This document shows positions 1 to 7,741 of a DNA stretch of 10,483 bases, piece by piece. The position numbers were made by a program, and so were the translations under genes. The stretch is from positions 1 through 10,483 of the forward strand of contig CAZTFS010000082.1 in the NCBI GenBank assembly GCA_964613045.1. Direction: 5' to 3'. The notes under the pieces were generated by a model. It ran no database searches and was not told the origin of the DNA. It was given only the letters and a program-made list of their open reading frames with translations. This DNA comes from UBA1081 sp964613045. Lineage in GTDB: Bacteria; Bacillota; Clostridia; Oscillospirales; Acutalibacteraceae. Numbering within the stretch: the first letter of the stretch is position 1; each line of letters begins with the position of its first letter.

Positions 1-648
1 CCCGAACGGCTTCAGGATACTCTGATGAAAGCTAACGGTATCTGCGTGCTGTTTATCGGCATTGCAGGTGCATTGCAGGAGATGTTCACCGTCGAAAACG
101 GTAAAATTTCAAGCGGCGGAACAATGATGATGATAGGGTCTTTCGCCATCGGTTCAGTGATCGGCGAGCTTCTGAATATTGAGCATCATATGGAACGCTT
201 CGGAGAATGGCTCAAGCGAAAAACAAAAAGCGATAAGGATACTTCCTTTGTTGACGGCTTCGTCACCGCTTCCCTTACGGTCTGCATAGGTGCGATGGCT
301 GTTGTGGGCTCAATAAAAGACGGTATCTACGGAGATTATTCCGTGCTGACAGCAAAAGCAGTGCTCGACCTTATAATCATCATAATTATGACTGCTTCAA
401 TGGGTAAAGGCTGTATTTTCTCCGCAATCCCCGTACTTATTTTTCAGGGCTCGATAACACTGCTTGCAAGACTTATCGAACCGATTATGACCGAAACGGC
501 ACTCTCCTACCTGTCACTTACAGGTTCAATACTTATCTTCTGCGTAGGTGTAAACCTCGTCTGGGGCAAAAAGATCAAAGTCGCAAACATGCTCCCGACG
601 ATCATCATCGCCGTGATATGGGCTGTTGTTGAAAATTTAATACCATAA
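1..648 (+). CDS. DUF554 (YdfK-like) integral membrane protein, 5'-truncated
   Basis: The reading frame is open from the first base (PERLQDTL precedes the first internal ATG at 25), so the gene begins outside the window; 215 residues are visible. The family usually has about 225-240 residues, so roughly the first 20 (an N-terminal glycine-rich helix) are missing. Matching family features are the stretch GICVLFIGIAGALQEMF, the glycine-rich GSFAIGSVIGEL segment, a short cytoplasmic-looking basic loop (EWLKRKTKSDKD), and further hydrophobic helices ending with a C-terminal one at IIIAVIWAVVENLIP. These imply a polytopic inner-membrane protein with about six or seven helices. The biochemical role of DUF554/YdfK is not established and the context gives no hint. 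The ATG at 25 is not a real start because homology-like sequence continues upstream. Family assignment is from recalled sequence pattern. Confidence 0.85.
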   Translation, partial: PERLQDTLMKANGICVLFIGIAGALQEMFTVENGKISSGGTMMMIGSFAIGSVIGELLNIEHHMERFGEWLKRKTKSDKDTSFVDGFVTASLTVCIGAMAVVGSIKDGIYGDYSVLTAKAVLDLIIIIIMTASMGKGCIFSAIPVLIFQGSITLLARLIEPIMTETALSYLSLTGSILIFCVGVNLVWGKKIKVANMLPTIIIAVIWAVVENLIP

Positions 649-650
649 CA

Positions 651-688
651 AACTTTGAGGCACCCTCCGCAAGGAAGGTGCCTCAGTT
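651..688 (+). terminator. Strong GC-rich hairpin just after the DUF554 gene
   Basis: GAGGCACC (657-664) pairs perfectly with GGTGCCTC (677-684), with three further inner pairs around a GCAA loop and an outer AACT/AGTT extension. It lies 8 nt after the DUF554 stop codon, where an intrinsic terminator is expected, but only AGTTATATT follows instead of a U-run. It may be a weak terminator, a 3'-end-stabilising hairpin, or the left end of the adjacent palindromic repeat. Confidence 0.55.
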
Positions 689-802
689 ATATTCGCCTGA
701 CAGCGAGTGATATTGCTAAAGCGGTGATGTTATGCTATCTCGGACAGTTTAACGGCAAATATAATATCACGAAAACCGATAGGATTTTATATCATTTTTG
801 CC
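687..802. repeat. Compact palindromic repeat element (REP/MITE-like)
   Basis: This non-coding stretch is built of short hairpins separated by GATATT-type spacers. ATTCGC/GCGAGT (691-708) and ATTGC/GCGGT (712-725) are local stems. TTATATTCGCC (687-697) is complementary, with one mismatch, to 754-764, and GTGATATT (707-714) is exactly complementary to AATATCAC (763-770). GGCAAA (754-759) also pairs with TTTGCC (797-802), followed by five T. The style resembles interspersed palindromic repeats I recall from gut Clostridia genomes, but the copy number in this genome cannot be seen from one window. No protein-like composition is present. Confidence 0.5.
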
Positions 803-885
803 TTTTTCCAAAAACAGCACTGCAAACTAACAGTTTGATATATCATTTTCCGAAAAAAACGTCTTTTGTTTTATTAAATAAAACT

Positions 886-934
886 CGAGAGAAACAACTT
901 CTTTACGAAGTGTCTCTCTCGGATGCCTTTTTTT
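886..934. terminator. Bidirectional intrinsic terminator between convergent genes
   Basis: CGAGAGA (886-892) pairs with TCTCTCG (915-921). After an A/C mismatch the stem continues through two pairs, a bulged A, and ACTTC/GAAGT (897-901/907-911) around a five-base loop. A run of seven T (928-934) follows on the plus strand. On the minus strand the stem is followed by T-rich sequence (complement of the A-rich 873-883). The stop codon of the minus-strand YfhO gene is at 937-939, so the hairpin fits as a shared terminator for YfhO and, after the repeat, for the DUF554 transcript. Confidence 0.75.
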
Positions 935-936
935 AA

Positions 937-3900
937 TTACAAGTCTGAAATTTCAACTGTTTCTGACTTGATGTCCTTTTTTGATTTACGTTTCCAAACA
1001 ATCAAGATTACAATGAGACATGCAATACCCACACATGTGCCTGCAGCCGCAATTAAATAATGAGGTGTTGCATAACTGAAAACAACTGTATGTTCCCCGG
1101 CATCAAGCACAATTCCGCAAAACATTGTGTTAACATTTAATATTTCAACTTCTTCACCGTCAACATATGCTTTCCAACCATCTGAATAAGGAATCTGCAT
1201 TACAAGAATTTCGGGCTTATCCAAAGATACAGTGCCTTTCACTGTGTTTTCAGAATCCGTAATTTCAACATTTTCAAGCACATTTTCAGTTCTGTTGATA
1301 TAATCATAAATCACATTCTCTACACTTTGATAGCAAACACTCCAATTTTCTATAGTATAAACACCCACCGAATTAAAGCTTATTTTAATTGTATCAGTTA
1401 TCTCTTCTTCAAAATCATCAAACATTGTACAACCCAGATTTACCATAAAGGTATCTGCACCCGAATAGAAGGAATTATACGGAGTATAGTAGTTCATTGT
1501 ACCTGCATTATTGAGATATGTTGAATACGCATTTATCTTTGCAGAACCTGCTGTATTTCTCCAAAGGTGCATCCAATAATTCAGTTTTGTTTCTGCAATT
1601 TCATCAAGATCTGCAGTATCACTTTTTAAAATTACACCTTCAGCGTAATCATTATCAATAGCCTCCTGCTGCTCATGAAGTGTGTCTTCTATATCTGTAA
1701 GAAGAATATCATACGGTGAAAGGCCCTCAAAGCTTACACCTTCGTAGGATATATAGCATTCGGAATATTCAGAAACCGGAACTGTAAATTCCAGTGTTGC
1801 AGATTCATCAGTAACCGTAATGGTGTTTCCTTCAATTGAAATTCCCTCAATTTCTTCTGCCCGGCTTCTGAGAAGATCAAAAATATCGTACTGTTTTATA
1901 TCATCAGTTCTTATCTGAGCACTCGGGAACATGTCTGTACCGTCAGTAACCGCTGTCTGCAAAATAACATTCTGTTTTTCTGCAGCAGATAGCTGCTCAT
2001 ACTCTTCACGACTCATAACAGTGTCATATGTATAGCCCATAGGCATTACGTACCTATTTCTGAAAATTTTGTAATTACTGCTGCGTCCTGAAGAATGTGA
2101 AGCATACCCTCTGTACCAGCTGATGGATTTTGAACTGTCAACAGACATCTGGTTATAAAATTTTAATGATTCATCCATAGGTGCAAACAATAACGTTTTA
2201 GATAACGGCACACTGTTTGTTACATATTTGACACCCAGAGCTGACTGCAGGATATATCTGTTGTCAAGATTAATCCATCGCTGCTCCATTGGAGTGTTAA
2301 GTCCCAATTCCCTTATAAATTCTGATACATAAGAATTTGCAACACTGTAATAAAATGACGTACAGTTTGTATTTCCTACAAGAGATGCGTTTTCGTTAAT
2401 CGCATTATTATAGTCGTCATAACGGAAAAATTTATCATCATCCAGTCCGTTTATAAGTGCAGAAACCGTGTCTGCATACATCGCATCATAAACATCACCC
2501 GCCTGAACATAGTCGGAGGTGTTGTTTCCTTCACGGAAGTCGTATCTGTAAATACACTGTATCAGAATACCTGCAACAAGGAACAAGGAAACAATAATTT
2601 GTGCATGAGCCTTTTTTATACCTACAGAATCATAAACAGTGACAAGACACAACACAGCAAACATAATTGCAACAGTTATAAGAGTAAGCTCACTTCTCGA
2701 CTCTGCAACACAAAAGAGCAATCCTAAATAAGCAACACAAATAATCCACATTGCTTTCTTCTCTTTCAAATTAAGGTCAAACAGATCATTATAACCGTAA
2801 ACAACTGCAACGGCACCGATAAATGCAATTATCCATGTCCAACGATTAGTTACATAAGCAAAACCGTTAAGGATATGTCCAAAAACAGGAAACAGCAACG
2901 CTATCAGGGAAGCAGAAAATCCTATTACAATGTTTTTGTATTTTTTACCACGGACAAAACTCATAATAATACATAACAGTGTTACACCGGTATAGCCGAT
3001 CGCAACCCAATGGCTACCCACTTGTGCATTTGTTATACTATCAATCAAGCTTGTATAATACGAAGGCGAATAAAACAGTGTCACAGCATTATCAGTGTTA
3101 AGTCTATTCGTCAACAGAACGTTTTCTATCTGAGGAAGGAAGATGATCAATGACATCAAAAATCCTATAAATGAGTAACAGGCAAAACTACCCACCGTTT
3201 TGAAAAACACTTTTGCTCCTGATTTTTTATTAAGTGAAAAATAACTCATCGCTGCATATATCAGCATTATAATACATGACATATATGCAAAATAAAAATT
3301 TGTTACAAGAACAAGTGCAACAGACGAGATGTAAAGGATCGGACTCTTTTTCTCAAGAATCAGATCTATTCCAAGAAAAATCAAAGGAATATACAACATT
3401 CCTGTCATAAAAAACGGATGGATCGTTGCAGCCCGCAATGAAAATCCGGAAAAAGCATAGGCGATTGCACCTGTTACAATTGCAGATGAATGTGGTTTTT
3501 TATGAAGCATATAAACAGCAAACGAGATACCTGACAGATACATTCTTAAAACAGCAAGAAATCCATAAAGATATTCTGTATATGCCTCCGGTACAAATAC
3601 AGAAAACAGATTCAGAGGATCTCCGATGCCGTAATAATGAAGTGTCGAAACAATATCTCCACCAAGACCTATGGAAAAATCAAACATCGGGATAACAAAA
3701 GTATGCTCAACAAAAATATTGCGAAGAATTGTACGAAGATATTGTCCGTAATATGCCAAAACAGTAACATGCTGACTCAATCCGTCAGGTGCCAACACAA
3801 GCGATCTTCCGTTTGCAATAAAAAAGACACCATAAACGAAAACTGCAATTATTGCAAAAACCACAGAATATCCTAACAAAGTCTTTCGACATGTAGTTTT

Positions 3901-3942
3901 TCTGTCATGCGACTTCAATAACGGAGAGTCAGTTTTCTTCAT
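937..3942 (-). CDS. yfhO: YfhO-family multi-pass membrane protein (putative GT-C-type glycosyltransferase)
   Basis: A 1001-residue protein. A first transmembrane helix (about residues 22-43) is followed by the family signature: an outside-facing Asp-Gly (D53-G54), then PMFDFSIGLGGD and YYGIGDPLNLFS (85-114). Many more helices follow to about residue 470, then a large extracytoplasmic domain, then a conserved C-terminal block (YSDGWKAYVDGEEV) and a last helix (about 962-983) with a basic cytoplasmic tail. In Bacillus/Listeria, YfhO-type proteins transfer sugars from undecaprenyl phosphate to lipoteichoic acid; substrate specificity here is unknown and no CsbB/GtcA-like partner is in the window. 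An upstream in-frame ATG at 3963 is rejected as the start because AGGAGG lies between it and the ATG at 3942. The gene has its own promoter. By eye it is more A+T-rich than the operon upstream. Confidence 0.88.
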   Translation of the reverse strand: MKKTDSPLLKSHDRKTTCRKTLLGYSVVFAIIAVFVYGVFFIANGRSLVLAPDGLSQHVTVLAYYGQYLRTILRNIFVEHTFVIPMFDFSIGLGGDIVSTLHYYGIGDPLNLFSVFVPEAYTEYLYGFLAVLRMYLSGISFAVYMLHKKPHSSAIVTGAIAYAFSGFSLRAATIHPFFMTGMLYIPLIFLGIDLILEKKSPILYISSVALVLVTNFYFAYMSCIIMLIYAAMSYFSLNKKSGAKVFFKTVGSFACYSFIGFLMSLIIFLPQIENVLLTNRLNTDNAVTLFYSPSYYTSLIDSITNAQVGSHWVAIGYTGVTLLCIIMSFVRGKKYKNIVIGFSASLIALLFPVFGHILNGFAYVTNRWTWIIAFIGAVAVVYGYNDLFDLNLKEKKAMWIICVAYLGLLFCVAESRSELTLITVAIMFAVLCLVTVYDSVGIKKAHAQIIVSLFLVAGILIQCIYRYDFREGNNTSDYVQAGDVYDAMYADTVSALINGLDDDKFFRYDDYNNAINENASLVGNTNCTSFYYSVANSYVSEFIRELGLNTPMEQRWINLDNRYILQSALGVKYVTNSVPLSKTLLFAPMDESLKFYNQMSVDSSKSISWYRGYASHSSGRSSNYKIFRNRYVMPMGYTYDTVMSREEYEQLSAAEKQNVILQTAVTDGTDMFPSAQIRTDDIKQYDIFDLLRSRAEEIEGISIEGNTITVTDESATLEFTVPVSEYSECYISYEGVSFEGLSPYDILLTDIEDTLHEQQEAIDNDYAEGVILKSDTADLDEIAETKLNYWMHLWRNTAGSAKINAYSTYLNNAGTMNYYTPYNSFYSGADTFMVNLGCTMFDDFEEEITDTIKISFNSVGVYTIENWSVCYQSVENVIYDYINRTENVLENVEITDSENTVKGTVSLDKPEILVMQIPYSDGWKAYVDGEEVEILNVNTMFCGIVLDAGEHTVVFSYATPHYLIAAAGTCVGIACLIVILIVWKRKSKKDIKSETVEISDL

Positions 3943-3949
3943 AAAATTA

Positions 3950-3955
3950 CCTCCT
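3950..3955 (-). promoter_or_regulatory. Ribosome binding site deciding the yfhO start
   Basis: A perfect AGGAGG on the minus strand, seven bases before the ATG at 3942. It lies downstream of the alternative in-frame ATG at 3963, so translation must begin at 3942. Confidence 0.9.
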
Positions 3956-4098
3956 AAAAACATAAAAGCTGCAGAACAAGGTAAAGAAGTCCCTTTTTCA
4001 TACAGCTTATATCAACAAATTTTTCGGGATGAAAACAGAATTAATAAATAAAATCAAAATATTTTATCTGTTTTTCAATGTTTTCTTATTTTTTGATC

Positions 4099-4127
4099 AG
4101 TATACAGCAAAAAAATAAATTGTTCAA
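4099..4127 (-). promoter_or_regulatory. Sigma-A promoter for yfhO
   Basis: On the minus strand TTGAAC (-35, 4122-4127) is separated by exactly 17 bases from TATACT (-10, 4099-4104). Transcription would start near 4092, giving a leader of about 150 nt before the ATG at 3942. It sits between the tmk stop codon and yfhO, so yfhO can be expressed separately from the upstream operon. Apart from this promoter and the leader, the 3943-4154 gap is A+T-rich with no gene. Confidence 0.65.
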
Positions 4128-4154
4128 CATAAAAGAAAATTATTTAAAAAAAAT

Positions 4155-4784
4155 TCAATATAATTTCATAATCGCATTTTCAATCTTCTCGGCAACTTCA
4201 TCGATCGTTCCGTCGGCATTTATTACAACGATGTTTTCGCTGTCCTTGAGCGATTCAAGGCAGTTATAAAAACGCTTCCTTATGCTTGTAAGATAATCCT
4301 GAGTTTCATATATCTCTATCTGATCGGCAGTTCTGTTTGCATAAATTCTTTCCATACTCTTTTCGGGAGTAAGGTCAAGGAATATGCACATATCGGGCTT
4401 TCTTATGTCCTCGCAGTCAAGATTAAGGCTTCTGAGCCAATCCATGCCCACATCAACACCTTGATATGCAAGAGTTGAGTAATAATATCTGTCGCAAATT
4501 ACGGTGTCACCCTTGTCCACATGCATATTTATGCCGTCTTCCGCATTGACATTGTGGTCTATCCTGTCGGCTGTAAAAAGCAGGGCAAGCTCGCTCTTTG
4601 TACATTTTTTTGCACCCGAAAGCACTTCACGGCACATTTTACCGTATTCTCTGCCTGTAGGCTCTGCGTGATTTACAACGTTTATACCTTTTTCTTTCAG
4701 TTTGTCTGTAATGATCTTTGTCTGAGTCGTTTTTCCCGAGCCGTCAAGACCTTCGATTACAATAAATTTTCCTTTTGAGAACAT
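4155..4784 (-). CDS. tmk: Thymidylate kinase
   Basis: dTMP kinase (dTMP + ATP to dTDP + ADP), an essential cytoplasmic step of dTTP synthesis. From the ATG at 4784 it is 209 residues, normal for the family. Visible motifs: P-loop GLDGSGKT (12-19), the EPT substrate loop (41-43), the DRY motif (98-100) with the following YYSTLAYQG, and a lid segment near 151-160 (R151, D154, E157). Start choice: a GTG at 4793 overlaps the rsmA stop by 4 bases (GTGA), but no ribosome binding site precedes it, whereas AAGGTG lies six bases before the ATG at 4784. Either start implies translational coupling to rsmA. It is the last gene of the zapA-to-tmk operon. No clear hairpin terminator follows, so some readthrough into yfhO is possible. 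Confidence 0.95.
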   Translation of the reverse strand: MFSKGKFIVIEGLDGSGKTTQTKIITDKLKEKGINVVNHAEPTGREYGKMCREVLSGAKKCTKSELALLFTADRIDHNVNAEDGINMHVDKGDTVICDRYYYSTLAYQGVDVGMDWLRSLNLDCEDIRKPDMCIFLDLTPEKSMERIYANRTADQIEIYETQDYLTSIRKRFYNCLESLKDSENIVVINADGTIDEVAEKIENAIMKLY

Positions 4785-4789
4785 AGAGA

Positions 4790-5653
4790 TCACCTTAATT
4801 TATAAAGTTCTTCGCTGAGCGTGTACATTTCTTCCATTGTCAGCTTCTCAGCTCTTACGTTTTTATCAAGGGAAGCATTGGAAAGTGCTTCGAATATTTT
4901 ATCCTTTGACATACCCAAGCCCGATGCCAAGCCGTTTGCGGCGGTTTTTCTTCTCTGAGAAAAGGCGGCTTTCACGACTTTAAAGAAGAATTTTTCATCA
5001 GTCGGGACAAATTCAGGCTGACTTCTGACCGTCAGCTTTATAACTTCGCTGTCAACATTGGGAGACGGCATAAACGATTCTCTGGGTACAAAGAAAAGTT
5101 CTTCTGCTTCCGAATAGAAATTTACCGCTACGGAAACAGCACCCGCATCCCTTGAACCTATTGCGGCACAAAGACGCTGTCCCGCTTCTTTCTGAACCAT
5201 TACGGTTATGTTTTTTACGGGAAGTCTGCTTTCAAGCAACATCATGATTATCGGCGAAGTGATATAATACGGCAGATTTGCACAGACATGAATATCACTG
5301 CAATCACTGAAGCTTTCCTCAAAGATCCTTTCAAGGTCAACTTTCATAACATCAGCATTGATAACTTCCACATTGTCAAAATCAGCAAGAGTATCTTCAA
5401 GCACGGGAATGAGTCTTGTGTCAAGCTCAAGTGCCGTCACTTTTTTTGCTTTTTTTGCAATTTCCTGAGTAAGAACGCCGATTCCGGGGCCTATTTCAAG
5501 GACACCCGACTCCTCAGTAATACCCGATCTTTCCGCTATCATCGGACACACATCGGGATCAATGATAAAATTCTGTCCCAGTGCCTTTGAAAAGGAAAAA
5601 CCGTTTTTCGACATTATTCTTTTTATTACATTTATATCAGTTAAGTTATACAT
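4790..5653 (-). CDS. rsmA: 16S rRNA (adenine1518-N6/adenine1519-N6)-dimethyltransferase
   Basis: RsmA/KsgA dimethylates the two adjacent adenines of the 16S rRNA helix 45 loop, using S-adenosylmethionine, late in 30S maturation. The 287-residue length is typical. In order: LGQNF (25-29), SAM-binding motif I EIGPGIGVLT (53-62), the acidic ribose-binding strand LELD (75-78), D101 of NADV, the catalytic NLPYY (126-130), the PSPNVDS loop (197-203) and the SQRRKT segment near 232-237 before the C-terminal helical domain. The ATG at 5653 follows the upstream stop codon by one base (TGATATG), and its own Shine-Dalgarno sequence is poor, so initiation probably depends on ribosomes finishing the upstream gene. 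A later in-frame ATG (residue 14) would remove part of the normal N-terminal helix and is less likely. Confidence 0.95.
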   Translation of the reverse strand: MYNLTDINVIKRIMSKNGFSFSKALGQNFIIDPDVCPMIAERSGITEESGVLEIGPGIGVLTQEIAKKAKKVTALELDTRLIPVLEDTLADFDNVEVINADVMKVDLERIFEESFSDCSDIHVCANLPYYITSPIIMMLLESRLPVKNITVMVQKEAGQRLCAAIGSRDAGAVSVAVNFYSEAEELFFVPRESFMPSPNVDSEVIKLTVRSQPEFVPTDEKFFFKVVKAAFSQRRKTAANGLASGLGMSKDKIFEALSNASLDKNVRAEKLTMEEMYTLSEELYKLR

Positions 5654-5654
5654 A

Positions 5655-6623
5655 TCACAGTCCCAATTTCTGCTGTCTTATATCAACGCCGTAAAACATA
5701 AGCATCTGATATTCGCCCAGAACTCTTGATGCAGTTCTGCCCGAATATTTCTTACCGAATTCCTCAAAGCTGTAATTTGTGCTGATTATCGTAGGCTTGC
5801 CGGTAAGAAGACGTGTATTGACAATGTTTCCGAAGGTGGCAACGGTGAAATTGGTTACAAATTCAGCACCAAGATCATCAAGTATCAGAAGATCGCACTC
5901 CAGAAGCATTTTTTCCGTTGTACCGTCGGGAGCATCACTTCTGCCGAAATGCTCCCTTTCGACAGCACTGAAAAGATTCTGAGCCGAGCCGTACACAACT
6001 CCGTAGCCCTTTTCCAGCACCTTACCTGCAATTGCAAGAGAAAGATGCGTCTTGCCGAGTCCCGTTTTTCCGCTCATAAAAAGGCTTGAAGAGCTCATAT
6101 CAAAGCTGTCGGCATAATTCAGGCAGTATTGATAAATAAGGCTCATATTTTTACGGACATTCTCGTCCGACTCATAATAACTCAGATCAAAATCATCAAA
6201 TGAACTTATCTTAAGAGGCGAGCTTCTGCAAAGCTGTTCATAGGAAAGCTGTCTTAAAAGCTCAAGATGACAGGAACAGAGCTTTCCGTCCTTAATACCC
6301 GAATCCGAACACTTACTGCAGGTATATACAGGGTCAAAATAATTCTCGGGATATCCGTTCCGGACAAGGATACGTTTAATTTCACTCTGAGCCTCAAGGT
6401 TATCCTTTTTAAGTTTTTCTATGTATTCGGCTGTTTTATCACCCATGCCGATAACACCCACAAGACCGTAAGCCGACTTACGCATCTTATCCTCAAGCTC
6501 AAATATCTCGGGAAATTCAAGCGTAAGTGCATCATGCCTTATCTTGGCATCACTTTCCGCTTTCATTTTGCGTTTTTCCAGCTTTTCACTTGCAAGAGTA
6601 TATATTTTTTCACTGTATCCCAT
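5655..6623 (-). CDS. DnaC/DnaI-like helicase loader (AAA+ ATPase)
   Basis: A 322-residue AAA+ ATPase of the DnaC/DnaI/IstB-like group, expected to load the replicative helicase onto DNA. The N-terminal region (1-95) is helical and charged. A four-cysteine cluster C102-x2-C105-x10-C116-x-C118 followed by His119 looks like the zinc-binding element of DnaI-type loaders. The ATPase domain shows Walker A GKTGLGKT (185-192), Walker B LLILDD (245-250), a sensor-1 STN (281-283) and the arginine-finger region GRTASR (295-300). It starts 4 nt after the DnaD-like gene's stop codon, with AGAGG inside the end of that gene as ribosome binding site. Adjacency to a DnaD-domain gene and absence of a transposase argue against an IS21 IstB. 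The exact name (DnaI versus DnaC) is uncertain. Confidence 0.88.
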   Translation of the reverse strand: MGYSEKIYTLASEKLEKRKMKAESDAKIRHDALTLEFPEIFELEDKMRKSAYGLVGVIGMGDKTAEYIEKLKKDNLEAQSEIKRILVRNGYPENYFDPVYTCSKCSDSGIKDGKLCSCHLELLRQLSYEQLCRSSPLKISSFDDFDLSYYESDENVRKNMSLIYQYCLNYADSFDMSSSSLFMSGKTGLGKTHLSLAIAGKVLEKGYGVVYGSAQNLFSAVEREHFGRSDAPDGTTEKMLLECDLLILDDLGAEFVTNFTVATFGNIVNTRLLTGKPTIISTNYSFEEFGKKYSGRTASRVLGEYQMLMFYGVDIRQQKLGL

Positions 6624-6627
6624 AAGT

Positions 6628-7704
6628 TTACTGTCCTCTTTTCGTCTTTGAAGGATCGAGCATCATGCTTCGTTTCAATGCAATATCCGTATCGTAAGAC
6701 GGATTCTGCGATGAAGAATCAAAATCTTTTATTCCGCTTTGTTTTTTTGTTTTCTTTGCATTTTCACCTGCATAGAGCTGACCTGCCGACTCGACATCGG
6801 CAACGGTTTTCAATCCGCTCTCATGCCATGAACGCAGAATGCCGTTCATATAACTGAAATTGAAGCTTCCCTTTTTCTCAACAGCCCTTTCATATGCGTG
6901 TGTTATCATGTCAATTCCGAAGCCGTAGTCATTGACCCATATTTCAAGAAATTCCGACTGTTTTGCGGTAGGTCTGGGGTTATCCACACCGGTAACAGTC
7001 TTGAACTCGCTCCACAATCTGTTGGAATTTTCAAGACGTGCGATCTTCTCGCCGGCTTTTTCAAAGCTGTCTATCCCCATTTCAGACCAGGAAGCACCAA
7101 CCTTCATTATGTATGCCACCGAGCCCTGCTTGCCCACTGTCTTTGCATAACAACAAAGCATAATAACGACTTCGGCAGGCAGATTATAGTGGTCATGAAG
7201 AATGAGCAGTGACGACTGAGCATCATAGCCGAGAGTTCGTCCGAAAGCAGCCTGAGCTTCTTCAAACATCGTGCGGACGTCCTCAGATTCGGAGATACGC
7301 ATTGCGATATCTTTCATTGAAGGCTTTACAAGAGGCGGTTTTTCCACTTTTGTCTCTCCGGCGTCACTGACCTTCGGAGCTGTCTGCACAGGCTGTTTTT
7401 CAGTGACTGACTGTTCTCTTATAACTGCCGATGCGGACTGAACAGGAACAGCGGAAACAACATTTTCACCGTCTTTCAGCACAAGACCTGCATCTATCCA
7501 ATAAAGCATTGCATCGTCGATCTCATCGGCAGGAATACCCGTGTCCCTTGAAATGACTGCAATATCAGCCTTTGCGGCAGGATTTCTGTAAAGCCATAAA
7601 AGCACCTTCAGCTGGGCTTTACCCGCCATACGAAGATGCCTGTCTGCTATATCTGTCGGCAAAGCAAACACCGACGCATAGGAATTCGGATTTATCTTAT
7701 ACAT
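6628..7704 (-). CDS. DnaD-domain replication initiation protein
   Basis: A 358-residue protein of the DnaB/DnaD primosome group of Firmicutes, which remodels origin DNA and helps load the helicase. An N-terminal winged-helix-like domain (about 28-85) is followed by a low-complexity linker (about 86-128, rich in V, S, P, K and E). Then come two DnaD-type C-terminal modules: about 140-210, and about 235-300 with the diagnostic FSYMNGILRSW (Y285-x3-I289-x3-W293). A polar tail (310-358) may be flexible. Two DnaD modules are more like B. subtilis DnaB than the one-module DnaD; I keep the neutral name. The ATG at 7704 is the first in frame and leaves 37 nt after dut; its Shine-Dalgarno sequence is weak (GGTG about 11 nt upstream). 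Its partner loader follows directly. Confidence 0.88.
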   Translation of the reverse strand: MYKINPNSYASVFALPTDIADRHLRMAGKAQLKVLLWLYRNPAAKADIAVISRDTGIPADEIDDAMLYWIDAGLVLKDGENVVSAVPVQSASAVIREQSVTEKQPVQTAPKVSDAGETKVEKPPLVKPSMKDIAMRISESEDVRTMFEEAQAAFGRTLGYDAQSSLLILHDHYNLPAEVVIMLCCYAKTVGKQGSVAYIMKVGASWSEMGIDSFEKAGEKIARLENSNRLWSEFKTVTGVDNPRPTAKQSEFLEIWVNDYGFGIDMITHAYERAVEKKGSFNFSYMNGILRSWHESGLKTVADVESAGQLYAGENAKKTKKQSGIKDFDSSSQNPSYDTDIALKRSMMLDPSKTKRGQ

Positions 7705-7741
7705 AGTTTAAAACACCATTTTTATTCGCAGATATCACGAA

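Noticed and set aside
655..936. Open frame of 93 codons on the plus strand after the DUF554 gene
   Set aside because: It runs through the strong hairpin, the palindromic element and the terminator, has no ribosome binding site, and its translation resembles no protein family.
3943..3963. Upstream ATG at 3963 as the yfhO start
   Set aside because: The AGGAGG ribosome binding site lies inside this extension and is correctly spaced only for the ATG at 3942.
4128..4160. Intrinsic terminator after tmk
   Set aside because: Only an all-A/T stem (AAATTAT/ATAATTT) with the T-run inside the loop can be drawn, which is not a convincing terminator.
5655..6623. IS21 IstB transposition helper
   Set aside because: It has the four-cysteine cluster and N-terminal region of DnaI-type loaders and sits beside a DnaD-domain gene in a housekeeping operon; no IstA or terminal inverted repeats are seen.
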